Shown piece by piece: positions 26,549 through 35,073 of a stretch of DNA of 64,000 nt (positions within the stretch are counted from its first letter, which is position 1; each line of letters opens with the position of its first letter). The notes beneath the pieces were generated by a model. The model had not been told where the DNA came from. It did not search any database and was given only the letters and a program-made list of their open reading frames with translations. This stretch comes from an uncultured Candidatus Melainabacteria bacterium (GTDB lineage: Bacteria; Cyanobacteriota; Vampirovibrionia; Gastranaerophilales; Gastranaerophilaceae), in contig CAKUUY010000003.1 in assembly GCA_934693235.1 (NCBI GenBank), positions 68,072 to 132,071 of the forward strand, read 5' to 3'. Both the position numbers and the translations under genes were made by a program.

Positions 26549-26920
26549 ATGAAAAAATTATTGATTGCGTCATTGACTTTGGTAATGGTTTCGTCAGTAG
26601 CTATGGCTGCTACTACAGCGAAATCAACAACTACCCAAACAACTTATACAGAACAGTTTATTCAAAAACATACTCAAAAAATAACTGATGCTGAAAAAAA
26701 ATTACAAGAAAAACAAAAAGCAAACGAAGATGCTTGGACTAAAAAACATGAACAATTAAAAAAAGATGCTCAAGCTAGAGAAGACGCACGTTTGAAGCAA
26801 CAACAAGAATGGAAAAACAAAATTGAAGCTCAAAAGAAAGCTAATGAAGAAGCTTCAAAAGCAAGACAAAAGAAATTGCAAGAAAAAAGAGATTTGTTTA
26901 ACAAATTGATTTCAGAATAA
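26549..26920 (+). CDS. Small exported coiled-coil protein
   Basis: 123 residues. A Sec signal peptide (MKKLLIASLTLVMVSSVAMA, cut after AMA) precedes a helical mature part rich in Lys, Gln, Glu and Ala (EKKLQEKQKANEDAWTKKHE), most likely one long charged coiled coil. TGGAGG stands before the ATG. The next gene encodes a similar protein, so this is a tandem pair. Known coiled-coil periplasmic proteins act as chaperones or structural proteins; the role here is unknown. Confidence 0.82.
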   Translation: MKKLLIASLTLVMVSSVAMAATTAKSTTTQTTYTEQFIQKHTQKITDAEKKLQEKQKANEDAWTKKHEQLKKDAQAREDARLKQQQEWKNKIEAQKKANEEASKARQKKLQEKRDLFNKLISE

Positions 26921-26930
26921 GGAGAACAAT

Positions 26931-27254
26931 ATGAAAAAGAAATTAGCTACATTAATGGCAGTTATGGTAATGACAATGATGACAGTTTCTGCGGCAGAAA
27001 CTCAAGGACCTGTTTCAAAATGGTTAGACAATGTAACGGGTAAAGTTGCTAAAAAAGAACAATCTGTAAATCAAAAATCACAGGCAGAACAACAAAAAAT
27101 TGCTGCAAAGAAAAAAGCACAACAAGAAAAAGTGGCAAAACAAAAAGCAAAAGCTCAACAAAAGAAATTAGAAAGACAAAAGAAAGCAGCTGAACATCAA
27201 AAAAAGGTTAATACAAAGAAAAAACAATTAAAAGACTTGTTTACTATTAACTAG
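26931..27254 (+). CDS. Small exported Lys/Gln/Ala-rich protein
   Basis: 107 residues. A signal peptide (MKKKLATLMAVMVMTMMTVS, cut after VSA) is followed by SKWLDNVTGKVAKKEQ and then a very basic helix of Lys, Gln and Ala (QEKVAKQKAKAQQKKLERQK). It starts 11 bp after its neighbour with AAGGAG upstream, and the terminator below ends the unit. The extreme positive charge suggests binding to an anionic partner such as a polysaccharide or nucleic acid, which is inference. Confidence 0.8.
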   Translation: MKKKLATLMAVMVMTMMTVSAAETQGPVSKWLDNVTGKVAKKEQSVNQKSQAEQQKIAAKKKAQQEKVAKQKAKAQQKKLERQKKAAEHQKKVNTKKKQLKDLFTIN

Positions 27255-27275
27255 TTGACAGCAATATCAAAAATT

Positions 27276-27304
27276 AAAGCTTTCCGAGTAGGGAAAGCTT
27301 TTTT
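27276..27304 (+). terminator. Terminator of the secreted-protein pair
   Basis: AAAGCTTTCC pairs with GGGAAAGCTTT around a 5-base loop and is followed by TTTT. Confidence 0.88.
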
Positions 27305-27335
27305 GTGTTTAAATATTTAAGAGTTGATTTTTATA

Positions 27336-27947
27336 TTAACTTGGAATTTGACCGTTCAAGTTAATGTCGTTTAAGAAATTTGTTTGTTCCATTTTATTTA
27401 GCAATGGATCATTCCCAATTATTTTATTTCTAGTTGTGACGAGGTTTGTAAATGTAGAAGTGGTTTTCTCGTTTAGTTTCGTTAAGCGACCTCTTAATCT
27501 ATTGAGGATGTTATATTGGACTTTTGGGCTTTTACTTAATTGTCCTGTTTCCAGCTTAAAAAATACCATTTTCACACTTGTCATATTCTCTTCAATTTTA
27601 GAAAATTTATCTTCTGTTTTTTCATAAAGTTTGCCTAATTTTAGCACTCTTGCTAAAGATTTGGCAATTTCTTTAGGAGAACGGTCTTTGCAGAATTTCC
27701 TAAATTCGTTTAGTGTTGGGAAGTATCCTACATTTCCACCATTGCAATTAAATTCTGCGTTTCTAAAAAAAGTTCCATCATCTCTTGGAATTATTTCTGC
27801 AGAAACATCTAATACATCACTTTTATAGCGTTTTGTAATATTTGAGAATTCTTTACAAATCTCTTCTTTTTGCGGAATATTAATATTTTTAAAGTTAAGT
27901 TTTGCTTGAAAAGACGGTTGTTGACTATTATTGATAGCAGTTAGCAT
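27336..27947 (-). CDS. Unrecognised protein with N-terminal PSFQA motif
   Basis: 203 residues from the ATG at 27947, which has AAAGGAG 8 bp upstream; the longer frame to 28034 lacks one. The start MLTAINNSQQPSFQAKLNF carries the Phe-centred motif seen in four other proteins of this window. The rest is soluble and helical, with no recognisable domain (for instance PKEIAKSLARVLKLGKLYEK). There is no signal peptide. It is divergent from ilvB. Confidence 0.78.
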   Translation of the reverse strand: MLTAINNSQQPSFQAKLNFKNINIPQKEEICKEFSNITKRYKSDVLDVSAEIIPRDDGTFFRNAEFNCNGGNVGYFPTLNEFRKFCKDRSPKEIAKSLARVLKLGKLYEKTEDKFSKIEENMTSVKMVFFKLETGQLSKSPKVQYNILNRLRGRLTKLNEKTTSTFTNLVTTRNKIIGNDPLLNKMEQTNFLNDINLNGQIPS

Positions 27948-28082
27948 GAAAAATTCTCCTTTTTTAGGTTTTAAAATCCCTAAACAAATAATTTTGCTAA
28001 AATGTAATAATTTATTAAGTTTGCTACTTTGCATAAACTTATTTCCTGTGGTAGAATTTTTTTATAATATGGAGTTAGTTTT

Positions 28083-29705
28083 ATGCAGACATTAACAAAG
28101 ACGCTATCAGGAGCTAAAATATTATTGAAAACATTAAGGGATTTGGGAGTAAATTCTATTTTTGGGTACCCAGGCGGAATTGTTTTAAATGTTTATGATG
28201 AATTGGCTAAACAAAATTCTATCAAGCATTATTTGATGCGCCATGAGCAGGCTGCTGTGCATGCTGCAGAGGGATATGCAAGAGTTACAGGCAAATGTGG
28301 TGTTGCACTTGTAACTTCAGGCCCCGGAGCAACAAATGTTGTGACCGGTTTGGCTAACGCTTATTTGGATAATTATCCGCTTGTTGTAATTACAGGACAA
28401 GTGACTTCGAATCTTTTGCATAAAGATGCTTTTCAAGAAGTTGATATCATTGATATAACAAAATCTTGTACCAAAAAAGGTTTTCAAGTTCAAAATGTAA
28501 AAGAGTTACAATTAACTGTAAAAGAGGCTTTTGAAACAGCAATGAGTGGAAGAAAAGGTCCTGTTGTCGTAGATATAACGAAAAATGTATTTTCTGAAGA
28601 AGCAGAGTACATTGATATTGGTGCTATAAAAGAAAAAGTATTCCCTCAAGTAGATGTTTCGGATGCAATTGCTGCTATAAAATTAGCTGAAAGACCAATT
28701 TTTATTACTGGAGGTGGTGTTGTTCAGTCAGGAGCAACGAATGAAGTGCTTGAGTTTGTTAAATCTTTGAATATTCCGGTAGTCTCAACTATGATGGGGT
28801 TGGGTGGTTATCCGCAAAATGATGAAAATTATCTCGGAATGATAGGAATTTTTGGTCAAAATAGTGCCAATCAAGCTGTAAGAGAAAGTGATTTAGTTAT
28901 AGCTGTCGGAACTCGTTTTAATGACAGAATTACTTGCTGTTTTAAAAAAGAAGAGTTGTCTAAAAAGCTGGTTCATATAGATATTGATAGCAAAGAAATT
29001 TCAAAAATTATTCCGGTTAAAATTGGTATTATTGGAGACGCCAGGAACATTTTAAAAATATTGAATACAAAAATTCGTAAAGTTGAAAATATGAATTTTT
29101 CAGAATGGTTAAAACAAGCTCAAGGGTTTAAAGTAATTAATAAAAAACCGCTTAAAAGAAGTGATAAGATTCATTCTTTTGAAGTTTTAAGTAAAATTGC
29201 AGAATGTTTAAAAGATAAAGATTGTGTTGTGACTACTGAAGTTGGCCAACATCAAGTTTGGGCTGCAAGATATTTACAATTTAATTTACCGAATAAATTT
29301 ATAACGTCAGGTGGGCTGGGGACTATGGGGTTTGGTTTCCCTGCAGCTATCGGTGCGTGTATTGCAGAAAAAGAGCCTGTTGTTTGTGTTGCAGGAGATG
29401 GCTCTTTTCAGATGAATTTGCAAGAGCTTGCTACTTGCATGGATTATAATTTGCCTGTTAAAATTTTTATTTTGAATAACGGTTATCTTGGAATGGTTAG
29501 GCAGTTTCAAGAAAAATCATGTAATGAGCGATATTTTGCTACAAAAATATCTAATCCGGATTTTATAAAATTAGCAGAAAGTTATGGTGCCAGAGCTCTG
29601 AGGATTGAAAAAATTGAAAATATCGAAGATGCAGTTAATGAGGCATTTTCGGCAGATGGTGTTTTTATTGTTGATTTTGCGATTGAACCAAAGGAGCTTT
29701 TATAA
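28083..29705 (+). CDS. ilvB: Acetolactate synthase large subunit
   Basis: 540 residues. This thiamine-diphosphate enzyme makes acetolactate or acetohydroxybutyrate, the first shared step of branched-chain amino-acid synthesis. The catalytic Glu is in RHEQAAVHAAEGYARVTG (near residue 52). The central FAD domain is present. The ThDP-binding motif starts at AGDGSFQMNLQEL (near 437) and continues to LNNGYLGMVRQ. The small regulatory subunit ilvN is not adjacent. A TATAAT at 28063-28068 is a likely -10. The protein is slightly shorter at the C-terminus than many homologues. Confidence 0.93.
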   Translation: MQTLTKTLSGAKILLKTLRDLGVNSIFGYPGGIVLNVYDELAKQNSIKHYLMRHEQAAVHAAEGYARVTGKCGVALVTSGPGATNVVTGLANAYLDNYPLVVITGQVTSNLLHKDAFQEVDIIDITKSCTKKGFQVQNVKELQLTVKEAFETAMSGRKGPVVVDITKNVFSEEAEYIDIGAIKEKVFPQVDVSDAIAAIKLAERPIFITGGGVVQSGATNEVLEFVKSLNIPVVSTMMGLGGYPQNDENYLGMIGIFGQNSANQAVRESDLVIAVGTRFNDRITCCFKKEELSKKLVHIDIDSKEISKIIPVKIGIIGDARNILKILNTKIRKVENMNFSEWLKQAQGFKVINKKPLKRSDKIHSFEVLSKIAECLKDKDCVVTTEVGQHQVWAARYLQFNLPNKFITSGGLGTMGFGFPAAIGACIAEKEPVVCVAGDGSFQMNLQELATCMDYNLPVKIFILNNGYLGMVRQFQEKSCNERYFATKISNPDFIKLAESYGARALRIEKIENIEDAVNEAFSADGVFIVDFAIEPKELL

Positions 29706-30332
29706 ATGCAAAATAAAATCAAAGCTTTGGCTGCAGTTGGTGTTTATTTTGTTTTATTGGCAATAATATGCGTTCATTTAATTTATTATTTTGTAGATAA
29801 GGCTGCAATAATTTCTTTTAAAAAATTATATTCAGCATACTCTCAGGCTTTGTTAATTACTGCGGATGAAATGGATGGCGAAACAGGTTGTTATTTTTCA
29901 TCAGATAGAAATTCCCCGTCTGATTTGTCTCGTTGTGACAGGTTTTATAAAAATTTTGCTACAAATCTTCGTGTTACCAAATACTGTAAAAATAATGCTT
30001 TAGATAAAGGGTGTGTTCCAGTTTACAAAAATTATGTTGGAAGTGTTCAATGCGCCGGATTTTCAGAGAGTATGATGAATAGATATAATCAAGCCTTTGT
30101 AATGGATGATAAAACTATATTGACTGTGTTTAATATGCCTGTAAATAAGCAAAATCCTTTATTTGCAGTTGACAGCAATGGAATGCTATTCCCTAATAAA
30201 GCAGGCTTTGATTTATTTAGTTTTGTAATTATGCGAAATGTTAGTGGGAATTATTATTTTCACCCTAATGTAACTTATTGTCTACCAATGGAAAAAGGCG
30301 GTGTGCACAATTTGCAAGATGCTTTTAAGTAG
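29706..30332 (+). CDS. Pilin-like membrane-anchored protein without a prepilin cleavage site
   Basis: 208 residues. One N-terminal membrane helix (VGVYFVLLAIICVHLIYYFV) is followed by SFKKLYSAYSQALLITADEM, which resembles the region after the helix in the local pilins (for example KKAYTIFSQAYLRAIDDNGG). Several Cys pairs follow. No G/A-FTLAE cleavage site is present, so it may be a pilin-fold protein that stays anchored. The ATG directly follows the ilvB stop, and its AAGGAG lies inside ilvB, so the two are co-translated. Confidence 0.75.
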   Translation: MQNKIKALAAVGVYFVLLAIICVHLIYYFVDKAAIISFKKLYSAYSQALLITADEMDGETGCYFSSDRNSPSDLSRCDRFYKNFATNLRVTKYCKNNALDKGCVPVYKNYVGSVQCAGFSESMMNRYNQAFVMDDKTILTVFNMPVNKQNPLFAVDSNGMLFPNKAGFDLFSFVIMRNVSGNYYFHPNVTYCLPMEKGGVHNLQDAFK

Positions 30333-30378
30333 TTTTTGACTGTCTTTTTTTATAATTTATTTATGTTAATATTTAAAT

Positions 30379-30903
30379 ATGATTGAACTCTTGATTTTGT
30401 ATGTTTTATTAAAACGAGATTTTACGATGTATGCGGTACAAAAACGTATTGATGAGAATTTTGCACCATTTACAAAACCTAGCTTTGGTGCGTTAAAACC
30501 GGCTCTTCGTCGTTTAGAAGAAAAAAAATGTTTAACTTCCCGTAAACTAATGTCTGATGGTGGAAAATTATCTGTTTATTATGAAATTTCCAAAGATGGT
30601 ATTTCTGAATTAAAACGATTGATGTTGGAAGATTTGAGTGATAATCCGCTTCAATTTTTATCAAATGCAAGAGCAAAGTTGTGTTGTGCAGACTGTTTAA
30701 ATTCAGATGAACGCAAAAGATTATTCTTTTTGATTAAATCTCGTGCTATGCAATTTAAAGTTGCATCTCAAAATGTTTTGAATGATGAGTATAATCATAT
30801 TAATTTTTATCAAAAAGTTGTTATTGATAATGCAATGTGTGAGTTTTCAAATTTTATAACTTTGGTTGAAGGATTGGAGAAAGACAATGCCCGCAATAGT
30901 TAG
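30379..30903 (+). CDS. PadR-family transcriptional regulator
   Basis: 174 residues. The N-terminal winged helix is typical of PadR: LLILYVLLKRDFTMYAVQKR, then LKPALRRLEEKKCLTSRKLM and SVYYEISKDGISELKRL. The C-terminal helical part (about 95-170) would mediate dimerisation. PadR proteins usually repress genes for detoxification or transport. Its end overlaps the DUF512 gene by 17 bp, so they share a transcript. Confidence 0.88.
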   Translation: MIELLILYVLLKRDFTMYAVQKRIDENFAPFTKPSFGALKPALRRLEEKKCLTSRKLMSDGGKLSVYYEISKDGISELKRLMLEDLSDNPLQFLSNARAKLCCADCLNSDERKRLFFLIKSRAMQFKVASQNVLNDEYNHINFYQKVVIDNAMCEFSNFITLVEGLEKDNARNS

Positions 30904-32158
30904 TTCTGTAATAAAAGGTTCTATTGCTGATGAATTGGAAATTCAAGCTGGAGACGAGATTGTCTCTATTGATGACTTAAAAATGCTTGATATGATTGAT
31001 TATAATTTTCTTTGTAAAACAGATTTATTGACTATTGAAATAAAAAAAACAAACGGTGAGGTTGAAGTTATTGAACTTGAAAAAGATTATGATGAAGATT
31101 TGGGGATAGTTTTTGAAAGTGCGGTTTTTGATAGGATTAAACCTTGTCTAAATCATTGTATATTTTGTTTTGTAGATCAACAACCAAATGGGTTACGTGA
31201 TACTTTGTATGTTAAAGATGATGATTATAGATTATCTTATCTTCAAGGAACTTATATTACTTTAACGAATTTAACAGACAAGGATAGAGACAGAATTAAA
31301 AGAATGCATCTTGGGCCGTTTTATGTATCCGTTCATACTACAAACCCGGATTTAAGGGTGAAAATGTTAAGAAATCCTAATGCCGGAAAAGCGTTGGAAA
31401 ACTTAAAATGGTTTAGAAAAAATAAAATTCCGTTTCATGCTCAAATTGTTCTTTGTCCCGGAATCAATGATGGTAAAGAACTTGAAAGAACATTGGCCGA
31501 TTTGTCGGAATTGAAAAATACAGTTCTTTCTGTTGCTATTGTTCCTGTTGGAATTACACAATTCAGAGAAGAAAAACTTAAGCAAGTTGATAAAAAATGT
31601 GCTGAAGATGTTCTTGATATTGCATCAAAATTTAAAAGAGTTTGTTGCTCGGATGAGTTTTTTTTACTTGCAGACCGAGGAATTCCTTCGGCTAAATACT
31701 ATGGCAACTACAACCAACTTGATGACGGTGTGGGGGCTTTGAGAGTGCTTTTAGAAGATTTTAAATCAAGAGAATTGCCTGAAGAAATAAGTAAGCCTTT
31801 TAAAATTTCCTTTGCGACAGGGTACGCAGCTGTTTATGCGTTAGAAAAAATTGCAAAGAAGCTGAATAAAATAAAAAATTTAAAAGTTACATTAAATCCG
31901 GTAAAATCAGAATATTGGGGGCAAGATATTACAGTTTCTGGCTTAATAACGACATCAGACTTAATTCGTACTGTAAAAGATTTGGATACTGATATGGTTG
32001 TGATTTCATCAGTTATGTTAAAACCTTATTCTGAGATGTTTTTGGATGGAAAAACTTTATCATACGTAAAAGAGCAAACAAACAAAGAGTTTTTGGTGAT
32101 AAAAGATATTTATTCAACAAAAGAAGTGGTTGATTACATTTGGAAATTATCTGTTTAG
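30887..32158 (+). CDS. DUF512 protein with PDZ and radical-SAM-like Fe-S motif
   Basis: 423 residues from the ATG at 30887 (GGAG 7 bp upstream). The start VSSVIKGSIADELEIQAGDE is a PDZ-like domain. CLNHCIFCFVDQQPNGLRDT (about 86-105) holds a CxxxCxxC cluster motif, followed by YRLSYLQGTYITLTNLTDKD. The C-terminal DUF512 region includes FFLLADRGIPSAKYYGNYNQ. Proteins of this design are found in cyanobacteria and Firmicutes; the reaction is not established. A DNA-binding PadR protein is encoded immediately upstream. Confidence 0.9.
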   Translation: MPAIVSSVIKGSIADELEIQAGDEIVSIDDLKMLDMIDYNFLCKTDLLTIEIKKTNGEVEVIELEKDYDEDLGIVFESAVFDRIKPCLNHCIFCFVDQQPNGLRDTLYVKDDDYRLSYLQGTYITLTNLTDKDRDRIKRMHLGPFYVSVHTTNPDLRVKMLRNPNAGKALENLKWFRKNKIPFHAQIVLCPGINDGKELERTLADLSELKNTVLSVAIVPVGITQFREEKLKQVDKKCAEDVLDIASKFKRVCCSDEFFLLADRGIPSAKYYGNYNQLDDGVGALRVLLEDFKSRELPEEISKPFKISFATGYAAVYALEKIAKKLNKIKNLKVTLNPVKSEYWGQDITVSGLITTSDLIRTVKDLDTDMVVISSVMLKPYSEMFLDGKTLSYVKEQTNKEFLVIKDIYSTKEVVDYIWKLSV

Positions 32159-32184
32159 TGTTGGTAAACAGATCAATAAAACTA

Positions 32185-32208
32185 AAGGTTAGAAATTAAT
32201 CTAACCTT
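32185..32208. terminator. Hairpin between convergent DUF512 and glnA genes
   Basis: AAGGTTAGA and TCTAACCTT form a perfect 9-bp stem around AATTAA. No long T-run follows on either strand, so termination may be partial. Confidence 0.55.
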
Positions 32209-32222
32209 CAGTTCAAAAATTA

Positions 32223-33587
32223 TTAGTACCTTTCAAGGTATCTGTCGATTTCCCATTGCGAAACATATGTTCTGAATGAATCCCATTCCTTTTTCTTTGC
32301 AGAAAGGAATTCGTTGAAAATGTGATCTCCAAGTGCAGCTCTTGAAACTAAAGATTTATCAAACAAATCAATTGCATCAGCTAAACTTCCCGGAAGGGAA
32401 TCAATTCTTTGTTTTTTACGTTCTTTAGTTGTTAATTTGTATATGTTACTTTCTACCGGTGCTGGTGGATCAATTTTGTTTCGAACACCATCCAAACAGG
32501 CTTCCAAAATAGCTGCAAATGCCAAATAAGGGTTACAAGCGGGGTCTGGAGAACGAAGTTCTACACGAGTTGAAGCTCCACGTTTTGCCGGAACTCTCAA
32601 CAATGCACTTCTATTAGCTAATGACCAGGCAAGATAAACAGGAGCTTCGTACCCAGGTACTAATCGTTTGAAACTGTTAACGGTCGGGTTAAGAACAGCT
32701 GTAATACTTTTTACATGTTTTAACATGCCGCCGATAGAGTATTTTGCAACGTCAGAAAGTTGGTATTCTGCGTTTTCATCATAAAACGCGTTTTTCCCAT
32801 TTTTGAACAACGAAACATTGCAGTGCATCCCAGAGCCGTTAATTCCGAAAATTGGTTTTGGCATAAATGTAGCATGCAAATTGTGTCTGGCTGCAATAGC
32901 TTTAACAGCAACCTTGAATGTTGCAACGTTATCTGCAGCTGTTAAAATGTCTGCATATCTGAAGTCAACTTCGTGTTGTCCGTCTGCAACTTCATGGTGA
33001 GATGCCTCAATATCAAACCCCATTTCTTGAAGAGTTAAAACAATATCAGATCTGACGTCTTCTCCTAAATCTTCCGGGCCAACATCATAATAACCGGCGC
33101 TATCTTGGGTTGATGTTGTAACATTGCCGTCTTTATCTTTTGAAAATAAGAAAAATTCTGCTTCAGGTCCGATGTTCATAGAAAATCCCATCTTTTCGGC
33201 TTCTTTCATAACTCTTTTTAAATTACATCTAGGACAGCCCTCAAAAGGCGTTCCGTCGGCATTATAAATATCACAAATTAATCTTGCAGAATTAACTCCA
33301 TCTTTTCCTCTCCAAGGTAAGATTTGGAATGAATTTTTGTCAGGGTGGAAGAACATATCAGATGTCTCAATACTTCTGAATCCTTTGATAGAAGAACCAT
33401 CTAACATAATTTCATTGTTCAAAGCTTTTTCAATATGTTGAGAAGGAATGGTCATATTTTTAACTTGTCCGTTAATGTCAACAAATTGAAGTTTAATAAA
33501 CTTGATATTGTAGTCTTTAATAAAACCTTTAATATCTTCTTCCGTAAACTGTCTGTTGTCTAATCTGGTGTGCATAAATTCTTTCAT
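32223..33587 (-). CDS. glnA: Glutamine synthetase, type I
   Basis: 454 residues. It condenses ammonia and glutamate with ATP, the main route of nitrogen assimilation. Active-site strings are LDGSSIKGFRSIETSDMFF, NIGPEAEFFLF, ASHHEVADGQHEVDFRY, NGSGMHCNVSLFK, PGYEAPVYLAWSLANRSALL and RGASTRVELRSPDPACNPYL. The length fits the short GSI form, and the usual adenylylation insert is not apparent. AAAGAGG precedes the ATG. A clear promoter lies 35-65 bp upstream. A palindrome overlapping its -35 (33649-33663) could be an operator. Confidence 0.96.
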   Translation of the reverse strand: MKEFMHTRLDNRQFTEEDIKGFIKDYNIKFIKLQFVDINGQVKNMTIPSQHIEKALNNEIMLDGSSIKGFRSIETSDMFFHPDKNSFQILPWRGKDGVNSARLICDIYNADGTPFEGCPRCNLKRVMKEAEKMGFSMNIGPEAEFFLFSKDKDGNVTTSTQDSAGYYDVGPEDLGEDVRSDIVLTLQEMGFDIEASHHEVADGQHEVDFRYADILTAADNVATFKVAVKAIAARHNLHATFMPKPIFGINGSGMHCNVSLFKNGKNAFYDENAEYQLSDVAKYSIGGMLKHVKSITAVLNPTVNSFKRLVPGYEAPVYLAWSLANRSALLRVPAKRGASTRVELRSPDPACNPYLAFAAILEACLDGVRNKIDPPAPVESNIYKLTTKERKKQRIDSLPGSLADAIDLFDKSLVSRAALGDHIFNEFLSAKKKEWDSFRTYVSQWEIDRYLERY

Positions 33588-33621
33588 ATAGACCTCTTTC
33601 TTCTCTAATTAGTACCTTATT

Positions 33622-33650
33622 ATTAGAATACTTTTTTTTTAAAAGGTCAA
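33622..33650 (-). promoter_or_regulatory. Promoter of glnA
   Basis: On the minus strand TTGACC, 17 bp, TCTAAT. The palindrome AATAC-TTTAT-GTATT (33649-33663) touches the -35 and is a candidate regulator site. It does not match the cyanobacterial NtcA pattern GTA-N8-TAC. Confidence 0.65.
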
Positions 33651-33805
33651 TACTTTATGTATTAAGATTAAGTAAAGACGGGCAAAAATAGAGTTTTAAA
33701 AAAGATAAATGTTTTTCTAAAAATAGTGTTATTTTTGTAAAAAAGTGGGAATATTTATATTACAAAGGGAGTACAGGGAATTAAGTTTAATAAAAAACAA
33801 AGTTT

Positions 33806-33835
33806 TGATTGAAAATTTTACCATGCTTTCAATCA
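33806..33835. repeat. Hairpin upstream of the candidate small RNA
   Basis: TGATTGAAA and TTTCAATCA form a perfect 9-bp stem with a 12-base loop. Confidence 0.45.
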
Positions 33836-33855
33836 GAGATAGTTGTGAGTATAGC

Positions 33856-33885
33856 CTTTACAGAACTTTGTAAACAAATGTAAAG
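33856..33885. repeat. Nested hairpin upstream of the candidate small RNA
   Basis: The outer arms CTTTACA and TGTAAAG enclose TTTGT-AA-ACAAA, with a GAAC bulge. It could be part of a longer transcript or a protein-binding site. Confidence 0.4.
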
Positions 33886-33988
33886 AAATACGCAGTATAT
33901 AGCAATTATATAAGACAAAAATACTTTATTAATATGTAAGCGAAAGCTAAACAAAAAAGACTTAAATAAACACGAGATATAATTTACA

Positions 33989-34074
33989 CTACCTACTACA
34001 CACTAACCTTCTACACACACGAGGAATTACGTAAAAGTATTCCAAACTCTATCTTTCAGATAGGGTTTTTTTTT
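33989..34074 (+). ncRNA. Candidate small RNA ending at a strong terminator
   Basis: A TATAAT at 33978-33983 (without a good -35) predicts a start near 33990. The RNA would be about 85 bases: a pyrimidine- and A-rich single-stranded 5' part with repeated CTAC/CACAC, then a small hairpin (34023-34043) and a perfect 11-bp terminator with a nine-T tail. No open frame with a ribosome binding site uses this terminator, and it lies too far from any upstream plus-strand gene (the DUF512 gene ends at 32158). Not matched to a known RNA family. Confidence 0.4.
34044..34074 (+). terminator. Strong orphan terminator
   Basis: AAACTCTATCT pairs with AGATAGGGTTT (one G-T) around TTC, followed by a T-run to 34074. 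No plus-strand protein gene precedes it within 1.8 kb. Confidence 0.85.
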
Positions 34075-34258
34075 GCCGCTGAAGTCGGCTTCCCCCCTTT
34101 GGGACAGTGTTTGTGTTTGCGCTATTGTTAAAAATTAGTAAAATTTTTTTAATGTTCTAAATACCGCTTTGGGTGATATTCGTGTTTTGTTAACGCGAGC
34201 CCGTATTAGGCCTTTATATTGCTTGACTCGCTCTTTGTTAAAATTTTTGTAAAATTAG

Positions 34259-35037
34259 TTATTTACAAGAGTATGGCCCATTTATTTTGACCTTATCAGG
34301 GCATCTTAAGTAATCTAGATTTGAATGCTGTAGAATCCAACCTGTAGCTATTGACATACAGCCAGGACAAGTATATCCCGCCCAATATTGTTCTATATTG
34401 GTCGGGGCTCCATCTGTTGTTCTTAATTTGTTATTATCCAAAGTAAAGAAGAACAAATTTTTGTTTAAGATATTTTTACTATTTGTATCTGTTTTAATAG
34501 CTATAAAATATCTATACATCATAAATTCAATTCCATCAGAGGCAATTGAATATGCACCTCCACCATCACCTAAATAACCGAGTATTTCCCCATGTAAGTT
34601 ATAATATGGTGTATTTTTTCCTTGCGTAATATTATTATCTCTAAAAGACGAAAAGTGACATTTATTTATAGTATGAGAATCAACATAGCAATTTTCTACT
34701 TTTTTTAGGTATGGTAGCATGTAACTCATATAGCATCTTGGAAATTTTGACGCATCAGATGTATTTTCAAATTTACTACAATCCCATTCTTCTTTAGGAA
34801 GTCCTCCATTATCATCAATAGCTCTTAAATATGCTTGAGAAAAAATTGTGTAAGCTTTTTTTACTTTTGTAACTGTGATTTTGTCTTGATAGTTGGTTAT
34901 AATAGTTGGTAAAGTTATTGCTGCAACGATACCAATAATTCCGAGAGTTATTAAAACTTCTGCCAATGTAAATCCAGAACTATGTTCAGTTAATTGCTTC
35001 TCGGGGGGGGGGCAATCCTTGATTTATTATTAAACAT
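34259..35037 (-). pseudogene. Type IV prepilin-like gene out of frame at a 10-C tract
   Basis: From the ATG at 35037 (AAAGGAG upstream) the frame reads MFNNKSRIAPPP, enters ten C residues (35003-35012, seen as G on the plus strand) and hits a TAA 12 bases later. The pilin frame itself, EHSSG then FTLAEVLITLGIIGIVAAIT and about 230 residues with paired Cys, has no start upstream because a TAA lies at 35024-35026. Eight or eleven C would join the two. The leader matches the 14-kb pilin (MFNNKS), where the tract is broken by a T. It is therefore either a phase-variable pilin in the off state or a miscounted homopolymer. Confidence 0.85.
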
Positions 35038-35073
35038 TTTTAACTCCTTTGCTATTCCCTGTAATTTTATTAT

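Larger units (their letters stand above)
33588..34258. other. Non-coding region between glnA and a pilin gene
   Basis: About 670 bp with no credible gene. In order it holds the glnA promoter with its palindrome, two hairpins (33806-33835 and 33856-33885), a TATAAT at 33978-33983, a strong terminator at 34044-34074, and then 180 bp of sequence downstream of the pilin gene with a C-rich run near 34090. Confidence 0.6.

Noticed and set aside
33588..33780. Glutamine riboswitch or NtcA site upstream of glnA
   Set aside because: No match to the conserved glutamine riboswitch core or to GTA-N8-TAC was seen; only a plain promoter and a small palindrome.
34259..34966. Pilin starting at an internal TTG (MAEVLITLG)
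   Set aside because: That start would cut into the conserved FTLAEV site; the real leader lies upstream and is joined only if the C-tract length changes.
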